Origin: Pseudomonas migulae NBRC 103157
GTDB taxonomy: Bacteria > Pseudomonadota > Gammaproteobacteria > Pseudomonadales > Pseudomonadaceae
DNA length: 43,441 nucleotides
Assembly: GCF_002091715.1 (NCBI RefSeq)
Contig: NZ_BDAG01000050.1
Span: 1-43,441, forward strand
Direction of reading: 5' to 3'
This document shows, in pieces, positions 23,671-31,386 of the stretch. Below the pieces are notes generated by a model. It was not told the DNA's origin. It worked only from the letters and a program-made list of their open reading frames with translations, and searched no databases. The position numbers were made by a program, and so were the translations under genes. The stretch's first letter is position 1, and each line of letters starts with the position of its first letter.

Positions 23671-24339
23671 TTAGGAATAATGCAGACGGATCAGGCCATC
23701 GTCATCTACTCGGCAGGCGGCCGATTCATAACTGACCATCGTCGCATGCGGTGTTTCCAGCGGATGTTCATGGGTCGAGGTGATGATCACAAGGTCAGCC
23801 CCCGCCGCTTCTGCCGCGAGAATACCCACCGTGGCATCTTCGAAGATCAGGCAATCGGTTACGTCGACGCCCAATCGCTGAGCCGCCAATCGATAACCCG
23901 CGGGGTCGGGTTTGCCGGCGCTGACATCTTCCGCCGTCACCATCACCGCAGGTTCAGGAATCCCCGCCGCCGCCATCCTGCGCAGAGCCAGTGCCCTGGG
24001 CGCAGACGTGACGATAGCCCACCGATTGGCCGGCAGCGACGCCAGGAAATCCGCCGCACTGGCCACTTCGACAATCCCTTCGACGTCATCGATTTCCGCT
24101 TGGGTAATCCATGCCGCTTCAGCCACGGCATCGACACCCGGCAAGGCCTGGCGATTAACCGTGTCGATGGCCCGGACGCCATGAATGGTCGGCAGGAAGG
24201 ATTCGACATCCACCCCGTGACGCAAGGCCCAGGTGGTCCAGATGCGTTCGGCGGCGGCGATGGAATTGAGGACGGTGCCGTCCATATCGAACAGAAACGC
24301 GCGATAAGGCTTGTTGAAAACCGATGGTTGAGCTGACAA
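23671..24339 (-). CDS. HAD-superfamily phosphatase (sugar-phosphatase/phosphoglucomutase-like)
   Basis: A 222-residue HAD hydrolase: motif I FLFDMDGTVLNS (Asp18 and Asp20), a helical cap domain, motif II VTSAPRAL, motif III Lys in GKPDP, and motif IV CLIFEDATVG. This is the layout of sugar-phosphatase/beta-phosphoglucomutase-like enzymes, which dephosphorylate small metabolites. A TTG start at 24339 is likely: AGGA lies about 10 nt upstream and no ATG occurs before motif I. The low-efficiency start is slightly unusual. Confidence 0.88.
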   Translation of the reverse strand: MSAQPSVFNKPYRAFLFDMDGTVLNSIAAAERIWTTWALRHGVDVESFLPTIHGVRAIDTVNRQALPGVDAVAEAAWITQAEIDDVEGIVEVASAADFLASLPANRWAIVTSAPRALALRRMAAAGIPEPAVMVTAEDVSAGKPDPAGYRLAAQRLGVDVTDCLIFEDATVGILAAEAAGADLVIITSTHEHPLETPHATMVSYESAACRVDDDGLIRLHYS

Positions 24340-24403
24340 GGATGAGCGTCCTTTTGCAAGAGCCGGGCGGGTGTGTCAGCAATGTACACGACCCTCGTCG
24401 GCA

Positions 24404-24466
24404 CTGCCGCAGGCTACGAACTTTGATCTTCGCTTTTTAAAGCCAAAAGATCGCAGCCTGCGGCAG
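24404..24466. repeat. Inverted repeat of a second family (ctgccgcaggct)
   Basis: The hairpin ctgccgcaggctacga..atcgcagcctgcggcag is a different intergenic repeat from the REP types above. It lies between the HAD and response-regulator genes, both on the minus strand, and ends 3 nt past the regulator's stop codon, so it could act as a terminator. Confidence 0.75.
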
Positions 24467-24469
24467 CGC

Positions 24470-24877
24470 CTACAGGGTGCGATGCGACTTCAATGCACCT
24501 GCCACGCAATCGAGCAATTGCCCCAGCGCCCAGGGTTTCTTGATGAAGGACACCTCGTGCCTCACCCCGGAACTCTGCGGCGTTTCGAAGCCGGACATGA
24601 TCATGATCGGCTTATCCGGCCAGCGGTCGCCGAACAGATTGGCCAGGTCCGCGCCATTGAGTTTGCCGGGCATGGTGATGTCCGTCAGCAGCATCATCAC
24701 GTTGTCGGCGTGCTGCTCCAGGTAACTTGCAGCAGCATCCGCGCTGGTCTGCGGTTCAACGACAAAACCTTCCTCCTGAAGAATTTCGCAGAGAAACTCC
24801 AGAATCAGCGGGTCATCCTCCACCACAAGAATCAACCCGCAAGGAAGGTGCTCGTCCGCCATCGATACTGGACACAT
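24470..24877 (-). CDS. Single-domain response regulator (CheY-like)
   Basis: A 135-residue receiver-only protein: acidic pair at residues 21-22 (VVEDDPLIL), phospho-acceptor Asp66 (LLTDITMPG), Thr/Ser position MSGFE, and Lys113/114 (FIKKPW). There is no output domain, so it probably works in a phosphorelay or by protein contacts; the FixJ/hybrid-kinase receiver style (EILQEEGFVV, TDITMPGKLNG) is common in such proteins. GGGAG lies 10 nt before the first ATG. No kinase is adjacent. Confidence 0.88.
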   Translation of the reverse strand: MCPVSMADEHLPCGLILVVEDDPLILEFLCEILQEEGFVVEPQTSADAAASYLEQHADNVMMLLTDITMPGKLNGADLANLFGDRWPDKPIMIMSGFETPQSSGVRHEVSFIKKPWALGQLLDCVAGALKSHRTL

Positions 24878-25090
24878 GACTTTACCGCTCCCTGATTGCC
24901 TAATGATTTTCGCGGGCTCAACTCCGCTGCCTACAGGTATGAGCAGCGGACTCGGCGGAAATTCATTTTTGATACAGGCAAGTGAAAAAACAGGCGTCCT
25001 GCAGAATCAGATCGGCGGCCTTTCCTCCACCATCAGCACCGCTGCATGCGTATTGCCGGATTTTTCATGGGTGCAAACGCTGCCCCCCTG

Positions 25091-25115
25091 CGCGAGCAAG
25101 CTCTGCTCCTGCAGG
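25091..25115. repeat. Solitary REP-like half
   Basis: cgcgagcaagctctgctcc followed by tgcagg matches one REP arm with small changes. It lies 18 nt past the MXKDX gene's stop on that gene's transcript. Confidence 0.55.
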
Positions 25116-25132
25116 GGATCGCGTTGATTGGA

Positions 25133-25393
25133 TTACTGCGACATGTTGTCCTTTTTCATGGCGTCTTTGGACATGGCGTCCTTCTTCATCGAATCCTTGG
25201 ACATGGCATCTTTCTTCATTGTGTCCTTGCTCATGGCGTCCTTTTTCATCGTGTCTTTTTTCATGGCGTCCTTGGACATCGAATCCTTGCTCATGCTGTC
25301 ATTGCTCATGCCATTGGTTGCTTCGGCGGCAAACACACTGGCAGCGCCCATGGCGAGGCACATGGACAGGACGACGGTGGTTAACTTTTTCAT
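25133..25393 (-). CDS. MXKDX pentapeptide-repeat secreted protein
   Basis: An 86-residue protein: a signal peptide (MKKLTTVVLSMCLAMGAASV..FAA) followed by eleven tandem pentapeptides of the form M-S/K-K-D-S/A/T (the first is MSNDS, the last MKKDN) and a final MSQ. This is the small family known as pentapeptide MXKDX repeat proteins, of unknown function. The mature part is highly charged, Met-rich and probably disordered or a continuous helix in the periplasm. AAGGAG lies 7 nt before the ATG. It is the last gene of the cytochrome b/molybdoenzyme unit, with a 52-nt gap. Met-rich repeats could bind metal or be oxidised, which would fit the redox context. Confidence 0.9.
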   Translation of the reverse strand: MKKLTTVVLSMCLAMGAASVFAAEATNGMSNDSMSKDSMSKDAMKKDTMKKDAMSKDTMKKDAMSKDSMKKDAMSKDAMKKDNMSQ

Positions 25394-25445
25394 GATGAAA
25401 CTCCTTGAAGCACAGTTTGCGGGTGAGTGAAATTGTCGGGCGCCG

Positions 25446-26225
25446 TCAGCTGCCACCGAACCAGTTGTAGCCCTGGTCTTCCCAGTAGCCGCCGCTGTAG
25501 GTGTTGCTGACGAAAATCGCCTGGATATGTTTGGGGTTCTTGTAGCCGAGCTTGGTGGGCATGCGCAGCTTCATCGGGAAGCCGTATTCACGCGGCAGCA
25601 CCGCGCCGTCATAGGTCAGCGCCAGCAGAGTTTGCGAGTGCAGCGCGGTGGCCATGTCGATGCTGGTGTAGTAGTCGTCGGCGCATTTGAAACCGACATA
25701 TTTGGCATCGGTGTCGGCCCCGATCCGTTTCAGGAAATCGCTGAACCGCACGCCGCCCCAACGCCCGATCGCGCTCCAGCCTTCGACGCAGATATGCCGG
25801 GTGATCTGCTCGTCCTGGGCCATGGCGCGCAGCTCTTCAAGACGCCAGCTGCGTTTGTCGGCGACCAGGCCAGTGACCTCCAGCCGATAGCTTTCTTCCT
25901 CTACGGTGGGTGCCTCGTCGATGCCGTAAAAGGCATTGAATGGAAACGGCCGGGTGATCATCGACGCCGGATAGGTCGGCGCCAGTGCATTGGGGTTGAA
26001 CAGCCAGCCCTGCACCCTATCGTTGAACCGCGACATGGACGACAGCGCGGTCTCGACGCTTTCGTTGTCGGTGAGGTTGCAGCCCGACAACATGGCCACG
26101 CCGCCGAGGGTCAACCCACGCATCAGGAACGAGCGACGTGAGCGATCCTCGATCTGCGGCGCAATGATTTTCCGGGCGTCTTTCAGGATGGACGACTCGT
26201 CCAGCCCCTCGATGCGCTTTTTCAT
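25446..26225 (-). CDS. Sulfite-oxidase-fold molybdopterin-dependent oxidoreductase
   Basis: A 259-residue periplasmic enzyme of the SUOX/MsrP-like fold. The twin-arginine signal RSRRSFLMRG (Arg30-Arg31) is followed by a hydrophobic stretch ending LSGC at Cys49, a possible lipobox. The molybdenum-ligand cysteine is Cys146 in RHICVEGWSAIGRWGGV, and the cofactor site continues as MPTKLGYKNPKHI near the end. It probably reduces or oxidises a small oxyanion or sulfoxide, using electrons from the b-type cytochrome encoded just upstream (4-nt ATGA overlap). This resembles the MsrPQ arrangement in logic, but the sequence is not the standard MsrP. Confidence 0.9.
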   Translation of the reverse strand: MKKRIEGLDESSILKDARKIIAPQIEDRSRRSFLMRGLTLGGVAMLSGCNLTDNESVETALSSMSRFNDRVQGWLFNPNALAPTYPASMITRPFPFNAFYGIDEAPTVEEESYRLEVTGLVADKRSWRLEELRAMAQDEQITRHICVEGWSAIGRWGGVRFSDFLKRIGADTDAKYVGFKCADDYYTSIDMATALHSQTLLALTYDGAVLPREYGFPMKLRMPTKLGYKNPKHIQAIFVSNTYSGGYWEDQGYNWFGGS

Positions 26226-26830
26226 ACGGGCTCCTTGCGACCGACAATCATGGCCAACAGCGTTTTGGGAACGAGCGCGACCATCACCAGATGCACCGCC
26301 ACAAAGGCCACCAACAACGCCATCGCGATGAAATGCACATGCCGCGCCGCTTCGTAGCCGCCGAGCAATTCACGCAACAGCGGAAACTGGACGGACTTCC
26401 ACAACACCAGCCCGGAGATCACCAGCAGCGTGATGTCGACCATCACGAACAGGTACGCCACCCGTTGCACCTGGTTGTAGTGACTCAGGTCGGCATGTCC
26501 CAGCCGCCCGCGCAATGCGGCCCACAGGTCATGCAAGACACCTTTCGGCGACACCGGGAAAAAACGTCGTGACAGCCGGCCGCTGGCAAGGTTGACGATC
26601 AGGTAGACGAGGCCGTTGATGGCTAGGAGCCACATCGCCGCGAAATGCCATTGCAGCGCGCCGCCGAGCCAGCCGCCCAGCGTGATGCCTTTGGGAAAAC
26701 TGAAGTCGTAAAGCGGGGACGCGTTGTAGATGCGCCAACCGCTGGTGACCATGACCAGCACCGCCAGTGCGTTCAGCCAATGGGTGAGCCGGAGCCAGCG
26801 AGGATGGGATGAAGCAGGTAACGGCGACAT
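26222..26830 (-). CDS. Cytochrome b561-type membrane subunit
   Basis: A 202-residue integral membrane protein with about four spans and conserved histidines for heme b: LRLTHWLNALAVLVMV in the first span, ALQWHFAAMWLL in the second, and RHVHFIAMALLVAFVAVH in the last. It matches the Ni/Fe-hydrogenase/thiosulfate-reductase type b561 group. GGGAG lies 7 nt before the ATG at 26830; 21 upstream codons are ignored. It overlaps the molybdoenzyme gene by ATGA and is its likely quinol-linked electron partner. Confidence 0.9.
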   Translation of the reverse strand: MSPLPASSHPRWLRLTHWLNALAVLVMVTSGWRIYNASPLYDFSFPKGITLGGWLGGALQWHFAAMWLLAINGLVYLIVNLASGRLSRRFFPVSPKGVLHDLWAALRGRLGHADLSHYNQVQRVAYLFVMVDITLLVISGLVLWKSVQFPLLRELLGGYEAARHVHFIAMALLVAFVAVHLVMVALVPKTLLAMIVGRKEPV

Positions 26831-26938
26831 GATCGGCTCCCGGCGGTTGTTGTTATTCGTTGGAGCCGAGTATGGGAGCCGAAAGATCGCCAAATCCTCA
26901 CGTAAAGTTAAATTAACCGTGATAACTGCCCCGCATAC

Positions 26939-26994
26939 CTGTGGGAGCTTGCGGAGGGGGGAGGAATCCCCTCACCACAGGCTCGCCCCCACAG
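26939..26994. repeat. Imperfect hairpin, REP-related
   Basis: ctgtgggagcttgc..gctcgcccccacag forms an imperfect inverted repeat between the divergent cytochrome and methyltransferase genes. Probably a degraded REP pair. Confidence 0.55.
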
Positions 26995-27048
26995 TGTTTG
27001 TGTAAATGTGGTTAAAATGCCGCCCCCTCAAATCGCCGACCCGACCCG

Positions 27049-27990
27049 ATGAATTCAGAAGCGCTGACCACCCTCCACGACCATCTGCTGACCGCCCTGG
27101 CAACGGCCCCCGCAGAAACCCGCCGACTGTTCCACGGTCGCGGTCGTTGCTGGCCGGGTCTGGAGCAACTGACTGTCGACTGGCTGCAAGGCGTGGTGCT
27201 GGTGTCGCTGTTCAAGGAGCCGGAAGCGGCGCAGCTGGAGGCGTTGAAACAGCGGCTGATGGAAATCACCCGATCCCCCGAGTGGACGCAATCCGGTGCG
27301 CATACCCTGGCGCTGCAGCATCGTTATCTGCTGCAAAGCACCACCGAATGGCTGGTCGGGGAAGTGATCGAGGACATGACCATCACCGAGGGCGGCCTGC
27401 GCTATCGCGTGGACCTGGGCCGCAAGCAGAACACCGGGCTGTTTCTCGACATGCGCTACGGTCGCGATTGGGTGCGCGCCAATGCCCAGGGCAAGCGCGT
27501 GTTGAACCTGTTCGCCTACACCTGCGGTTTTTCGGTGGCGGCCATCGAGGGCGGCGCGGAGCACGTGGTCAATCTGGACATGTCCAGCCCGGCCCTGAGC
27601 CGTGGTCGCGACAATCACCGGCTCAACGGGCACGACTTGAGCAAGGTGAGTTTCCTCGGCCATGACCTCTTCAAGTCCTGGGGCAAAGTGATCGGCAAGG
27701 GCCCGTATGACCTGGTGATCATCGACCCGCCGTCGTTTCAGAAAGGCAGCTTTTTGCTGACCAAGGATTACCAGCGCGTGCTGCGTCGGTTGCCGGAGTT
27801 GCTCAGCCCGCAGGGCACAGTGCTGGCGTGCATGAACGACCCGGCGTTCGGTGCGGATTTCCTGATCGAGGGCGTCATGCGTGAAGCACCCAGCCTGCAG
27901 TTCGAGCAACGGCTGGAAAATCCGCCGGAGTTTCCGGATGCGGATGTTGAATGCGGGTTGAAGGCGTTGGTGTTCCGGCAGTCCCTGTAG
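27049..27990 (+). CDS. Class I SAM-dependent methyltransferase, RlmI-like
   Basis: A 313-residue methyltransferase of the RlmI/RlmKL type, which methylates cytosine or guanine in 23S rRNA. It contains the beta-rich segment LRYRVDLGRKQNTGLFLDMR, SAM motif I LNLFAYTCGFSVAAIEGG, acidic loop NLDMSSPAL, and motif IV DLVIIDPPSFQKGSF. The N-terminal 100 residues replace the PUA domain of classical RlmI, so it is a shorter relative. Specific rRNA position unknown. The ribosome site is weak (gacccg before ATG). The final CTG TAG is part of the next REP. Confidence 0.87.
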   Translation: MNSEALTTLHDHLLTALATAPAETRRLFHGRGRCWPGLEQLTVDWLQGVVLVSLFKEPEAAQLEALKQRLMEITRSPEWTQSGAHTLALQHRYLLQSTTEWLVGEVIEDMTITEGGLRYRVDLGRKQNTGLFLDMRYGRDWVRANAQGKRVLNLFAYTCGFSVAAIEGGAEHVVNLDMSSPALSRGRDNHRLNGHDLSKVSFLGHDLFKSWGKVIGKGPYDLVIIDPPSFQKGSFLLTKDYQRVLRRLPELLSPQGTVLACMNDPAFGADFLIEGVMREAPSLQFEQRLENPPEFPDADVECGLKALVFRQSL

Positions 27991-28084
27991 GAACGAGCTT
28001 GCTCGCGATGGTCGACAACGATAACGCTGGGAGCCTGATACCCCGCGACCTCCTGAAGTCCATCGCGAGCAAGCTCGCTCCAGG
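27985..28084. repeat. REP pair overlapping the methyltransferase stop codon
   Basis: Arms ctgtaggaacgagcttgctc and gagcaagctcgctccaggg (the second arm slightly changed). The first six bases are the last codon and TAG stop of the upstream gene. Confidence 0.9.
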
Positions 28085-28098
28085 GAATCGGCGGTGAC

Positions 28099-28872
28099 TC
28101 AACGCGGCCGCAACACCAACGCAAACAACTCCCCATGCCCGTTCACATTGAGCTTGTGATAGACGTTGCGCCGATGCACCTTCACCGTTTCCGGCGAGAT
28201 CCCCAATTGCTGGGCAATTGCCTTGCTGGAGAAGCCCTGAAGAATCAGCCGCGCCGTTTCGATTTCCCGCACCGTCAAACGCGCATCAAAGCGATCCAGC
28301 AGTGTCGCCAGATCCCCCGCCACGGCCTCGGTGGCCGGGCCTTCCGGTGGCATCAATTGCAGGTGACGGCGCATCGCGGCCAACACCCAGTCACGCACGC
28401 AGAGCAGACGGCCCTGCTCTTCCAGGGTAAAGCGCGTCGATCGCCCAAGTGACAAACCGAGCACGGCACCGTCGGCGTTGATCATGAACTGCAACTCATC
28501 ACCGCCCACCACCGAGCGGAAGTAGCTCAGGTAATACTCACTTTGCTGAAACTGGTCGGGGGCCACCGAATCGAGGCTGTGCAAACCGTCGGCGATGCCG
28601 GCGCAGGCCGCCTGATAAAACGGATCGAGCAGGTACATGCCGGCGCTGTAGTCGGCCAGTTCTTCTGCTTCGTCGCCGCTGCCCCCGGTGTCGAAATCAA
28701 TCAGCAGGCGCGGCACTCGTCCAGGCGTCATCACCGCGACCAAGGCGTTGTCCAGCGGCACCAGCAGCCGCAGCGTATCGACCAGCGCACGCCAGAAACC
28801 GTCCTGCCCCACCGCGCCAAACACCCTCGCCAGGCCCTGGTGCACCGGCAATTCCTTCAACAACGCGTCCAC
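28099..28872 (-). CDS. LuxR-family transcriptional regulator
   Basis: A 257-residue regulator with an N-terminal effector-like domain (about residues 1-190, no receiver Asp motif and no clear acyl-homoserine-lactone signature) and a C-terminal GerE-type helix-turn-helix: LTVREIETARLILQGFSSKA, IAQQLGISPETVKVHRRNVY, KLNV. It starts at the GTG at 28872 with a G-rich site before it. It is divergent from the PotF-like/P1-peptidase pair; a 19-nt inverted repeat in the shared interval is a candidate binding site. It probably senses a small molecule linked to that pathway. Confidence 0.88.
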   Translation of the reverse strand: MDALLKELPVHQGLARVFGAVGQDGFWRALVDTLRLLVPLDNALVAVMTPGRVPRLLIDFDTGGSGDEAEELADYSAGMYLLDPFYQAACAGIADGLHSLDSVAPDQFQQSEYYLSYFRSVVGGDELQFMINADGAVLGLSLGRSTRFTLEEQGRLLCVRDWVLAAMRRHLQLMPPEGPATEAVAGDLATLLDRFDARLTVREIETARLILQGFSSKAIAQQLGISPETVKVHRRNVYHKLNVNGHGELFALVLRPR

Positions 28873-28891
28873 GCTCTACCCCTTTCGAGTA

Positions 28892-28910
28892 ACCCATGAT
28901 GGGAATGGGT
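28892..28910. promoter_or_regulatory. Candidate LuxR operator
   Basis: ACCCAT-N7-ATGGGT inverted repeat, with a nested CCCAT/ATGGG, between the divergent LuxR and PotF-like genes. It lies 20 nt before the regulator's start on one side and 74 nt before the PotF-like start on the other. Confidence 0.45.
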
Positions 28911-28954
28911 GTGTCCCCGGCCCGCCGATACGCTGCAAGCACCTGTTCATCACC

Positions 28955-28969
28955 GGCCTGCAGCAGGCC
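28955..28969 (+). promoter_or_regulatory. Hairpin abutting the ribosome site of the PotF-like gene
   Basis: GGCCTG-CAG-CAGGCC forms a 6-bp stem ending immediately before AGGAG (28970-28974), 9 nt ahead of the ATG at 28984. It could tune translation. Seen in sequence; its effect is a guess. Confidence 0.35.
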
Positions 28970-28983
28970 AGGAGTGCCGCATC

Positions 28984-30087
28984 ATGAGTCGTCCCCGTCA
29001 ACAGATCAATCTTGGACTGAGCGCCTGTTTGTGCGTTTCGCTGTCGGCGGTGGCTGCCGAGGGCCCGACGGTTCACGTCTACAACTGGTATGACTACATC
29101 GGCCCCAACACCCTGCACGACTTCAAGCGCGACACCGGAATCTCGCCGGTTTACGACACCTTCGACAGCGCCGAAGTGCTGGAAGGAAAACTGCTGACCA
29201 GCCGCAGCGGTTATGACGTGGTGGTGGCCAGTAACTTCAGCCTGCCGACCCTGATCAAGGCTGGCGCCCTCGCGCCCCTGCCCCATGCGCAGATGCCTGA
29301 CTACAAAAACATGGACGCTGATCTGTTGGCGAAACTGGCCAACAACGATCCGGGCAATCAGTACGCCGTGCCGTACCTGTGGGGCACCAACGGCATCGGC
29401 TACAACATCGACAAGGTTCGCACCGCGCTGGGCGACAAGGCGCCGGTGGATTCCTGGGAGCTGGTGTTCAACGAAGCCAACCTGGCCAAGCTCGGCCAGT
29501 GCGGCGTGGCCATGCTCGACTCGCCGTCCGAGATGCTGCCGGTCGCCCTGCACTACCTCGGTCTGCCGCCCAACAGCACCAACCCCGAGGACTACAAGAA
29601 GGCCGAAGCGCTGCTGCTGAAACTGCGTCCGCACATCGCCTACTTCAATTCGTCGAAATTCATCAGTGACCTGGCCAACGGTAACATTTGCGTGGCGGTG
29701 GGTTGGTCGGGCGCGATGCTCGAAGCCAAGACCAACGCCGAGCAGGCCAACAACGGCGTGAAGATCGCCTACAGCCTGCCGAAGGAAGGCGCGCCGGTGT
29801 GGTTCGACACCCTCGTGTTGCTCAAGGATGCACCGCACCCGGAGCAAGGGCTGGCGTTCATCGATTATTTGATGCGCCCGGAAGTGATTGCCCCGGTCAG
29901 TGATCACCTCAACTACCCCAACGGCAACCGCAGCGCCACGCCCTTGGTGGCCGAAGCGACCCGTAACAATCCGGCGGTGTACCCGTCCGCGCAAGCCCTG
30001 GCCACGTTGTTCACCCTTCAGCCGCTGCCGCCAGCCACCGAGCGGGTGCGGACGCGGATCTGGAGCAAGGTCAAAAACGGTCAGTAA
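28984..30087 (+). CDS. PotF/PotD-like ABC transporter substrate-binding protein
   Basis: A 367-residue periplasmic binding protein related to the polyamine-binding proteins PotF/PotD/SpuD. It has a signal peptide (about residues 1-25, ending AVAAEG), then VHVYNWYDYIGPNTLHDFKRD, the family's first strand and helix. Family-like ligand-pocket segments follow: YDVVVASNF, VPYLWGTNGIGYN, ICVAVGWSGAM and VWFDTLVLLKDAPHPEQ. No permease or ATPase genes follow, so it depends on transporter parts encoded elsewhere, or acts as a sensor. It is followed after a REP pair by a P1-family peptidase gene and is divergent from a LuxR regulator. The ligand could be a polyamine or a peptide/amide-type compound. 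Confidence 0.88.
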   Translation: MSRPRQQINLGLSACLCVSLSAVAAEGPTVHVYNWYDYIGPNTLHDFKRDTGISPVYDTFDSAEVLEGKLLTSRSGYDVVVASNFSLPTLIKAGALAPLPHAQMPDYKNMDADLLAKLANNDPGNQYAVPYLWGTNGIGYNIDKVRTALGDKAPVDSWELVFNEANLAKLGQCGVAMLDSPSEMLPVALHYLGLPPNSTNPEDYKKAEALLLKLRPHIAYFNSSKFISDLANGNICVAVGWSGAMLEAKTNAEQANNGVKIAYSLPKEGAPVWFDTLVLLKDAPHPEQGLAFIDYLMRPEVIAPVSDHLNYPNGNRSATPLVAEATRNNPAVYPSAQALATLFTLQPLPPATERVRTRIWSKVKNGQ

Positions 30088-30117
30088 CCCCAAATGGTTC
30101 GGCTGAATACAAAACCA

Positions 30118-30209
30118 ATGTGGGAGCGGGCTTGCTCGCGAAGAGGCCGTCATGTCCGGCATTGATGTCGCCTGAGACGCCGCCTTCGCGAGCAAGCCCG
30201 CTCCCACAA
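30118..30209. repeat. REP pair between the PotF-like and P1-peptidase genes
   Basis: Arms atgtgggagcgggcttgctc and gagcaagcccgctcccaca. It lies inside a probable two-gene transcript and could lower expression or stabilise the upstream message. Confidence 0.92.
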
Positions 30210-30267
30210 GGGTCCGTGTTCAACCCGGCCCTACTTTTTCTGCCACAAATTGAAGATGAGAGAACCC

Positions 30268-31386
30268 ATGAAACGACGTGCCCGTGACCTGAACCTCCAG
30301 TTCGGCCAACTGCAACCTGGCCCGCTCAATGCCATCACCGATGTACCCGGCGTCCGGGTCGGCCACAGCAATGTGCGGGGCCGCAGCGCGAATGGCCGCG
30401 ACATTCTGACCGGCGTCACCGTAATCGAGCCGCGTGCCGGTTCCACCAGCCAGCATCCGTGCTTCGCCGGCGTGCATGTGCTCAACGGCAACGGCGATGC
30501 GACCGGTCTTGAGTGGATTCGCGAAGCGGGTCTATTGACCAGCCCGGTCGCCTTCACCAACACCCACAGCCTGGGCGTGGTTCGTGATGCGCTGATCGTC
30601 CTGGACCGTGAACAGCAACCCGACGACGGCCGACTTTACTGGAACATGCCGGTGGTGCTGGAAACCTTCGACGGCTTGCTCAACGACATCAATGGCTTTC
30701 ACGTGAAGCCCGAGCATGTGGCCCAAGCCCTGCGCACGGCAACCGGCGGGCCAGTGACCGAAGGCGCAGTCGGTGGCGGCAGCGGCATGATCTGTCACGA
30801 ATTCAAGGGCGGCATCGGCACGGCTTCGCGACGCCTGAGCAGCGCCCAGGGCGGTTGGACCGTCGGCGCCATCGTCCAGGCCAACCACGGCATCCGCAAT
30901 GAATTGCGCGTCGACGGTTACCCGGTCGGGCGCTACATGGAAAAGGCTGACTCGCCATTTCTCAAGGCCTCGTTGCCCCATCCGGGCATGGGTTCGATCG
31001 TCGTTTGCCTGGCCACCGATGCGCCGCTGTTGCCGCATCAATGCACCCGCCTCGCCCAACGCGCCAGCCTTGGCCTCGCGCGCACCGGCGGCGGTAACGA
31101 AGACCATAGCGGCGACATCTTCATCGCGTTCGCCACCGGCAACGATGTCCCGCCCGCGGCTTATGAAAGCAAGAAGGCGCCGACAACAGACCACCTGAGC
31201 ATGGTCAACAACGACCACATCAGCGAGTTATTCCTGGCCGCCACCGAGGCCGTGGAGGAAGCGATCATCAACGCCCTGCTGGCCTGCGACACCGCCGAAG
31301 GCAATGGCCATGCGGTGCCGGGACTGGACGCCGAAACGCTGCTCAAAGCCTTGCGTCGAGCCGGCTGGCCGGGCGAACAGGCGTAA
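30268..31386 (+). CDS. P1-family self-processing peptidase (DmpA/BapA-like)
   Basis: A 372-residue N-terminal-nucleophile-like peptidase. The start of the family domain is PGPLNAITDVPGVRVGH. The autocleavage and nucleophile site is Gly242-Ser243 in PGMGSIVVCLATDAPLLP, which would split it into alpha and beta chains. Other conserved segments are NTHSLGVVRDAL, GAVGGGSGMICHEFKGG and LARTGGGNEDHSGDIFIA. The family releases N-terminal D- or L-amino acids, beta-alanine or beta-peptide residues from amides. No signal peptide, so cytosolic. Its position after a PotF-like binding protein suggests it cleaves the imported amide. Its last 44 nt overlap the convergent quinone oxidoreductase gene. Confidence 0.9.
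   Translation: MKRRARDLNLQFGQLQPGPLNAITDVPGVRVGHSNVRGRSANGRDILTGVTVIEPRAGSTSQHPCFAGVHVLNGNGDATGLEWIREAGLLTSPVAFTNTHSLGVVRDALIVLDREQQPDDGRLYWNMPVVLETFDGLLNDINGFHVKPEHVAQALRTATGGPVTEGAVGGGSGMICHEFKGGIGTASRRLSSAQGGWTVGAIVQANHGIRNELRVDGYPVGRYMEKADSPFLKASLPHPGMGSIVVCLATDAPLLPHQCTRLAQRASLGLARTGGGNEDHSGDIFIAFATGNDVPPAAYESKKAPTTDHLSMVNNDHISELFLAATEAVEEAIINALLACDTAEGNGHAVPGLDAETLLKALRRAGWPGEQA

Noticed and set aside
25136..25309. 15-nt tandem repeats as a CRISPR or non-coding satellite
   Set aside because: They are in frame, lie behind a signal peptide and ribosome site, and encode the known MXKDX pentapeptide pattern.
28876..30207. 443-codon minus-strand frame
   Set aside because: Antisense to the PotF-like gene, begins inside a REP; composition not protein-like.
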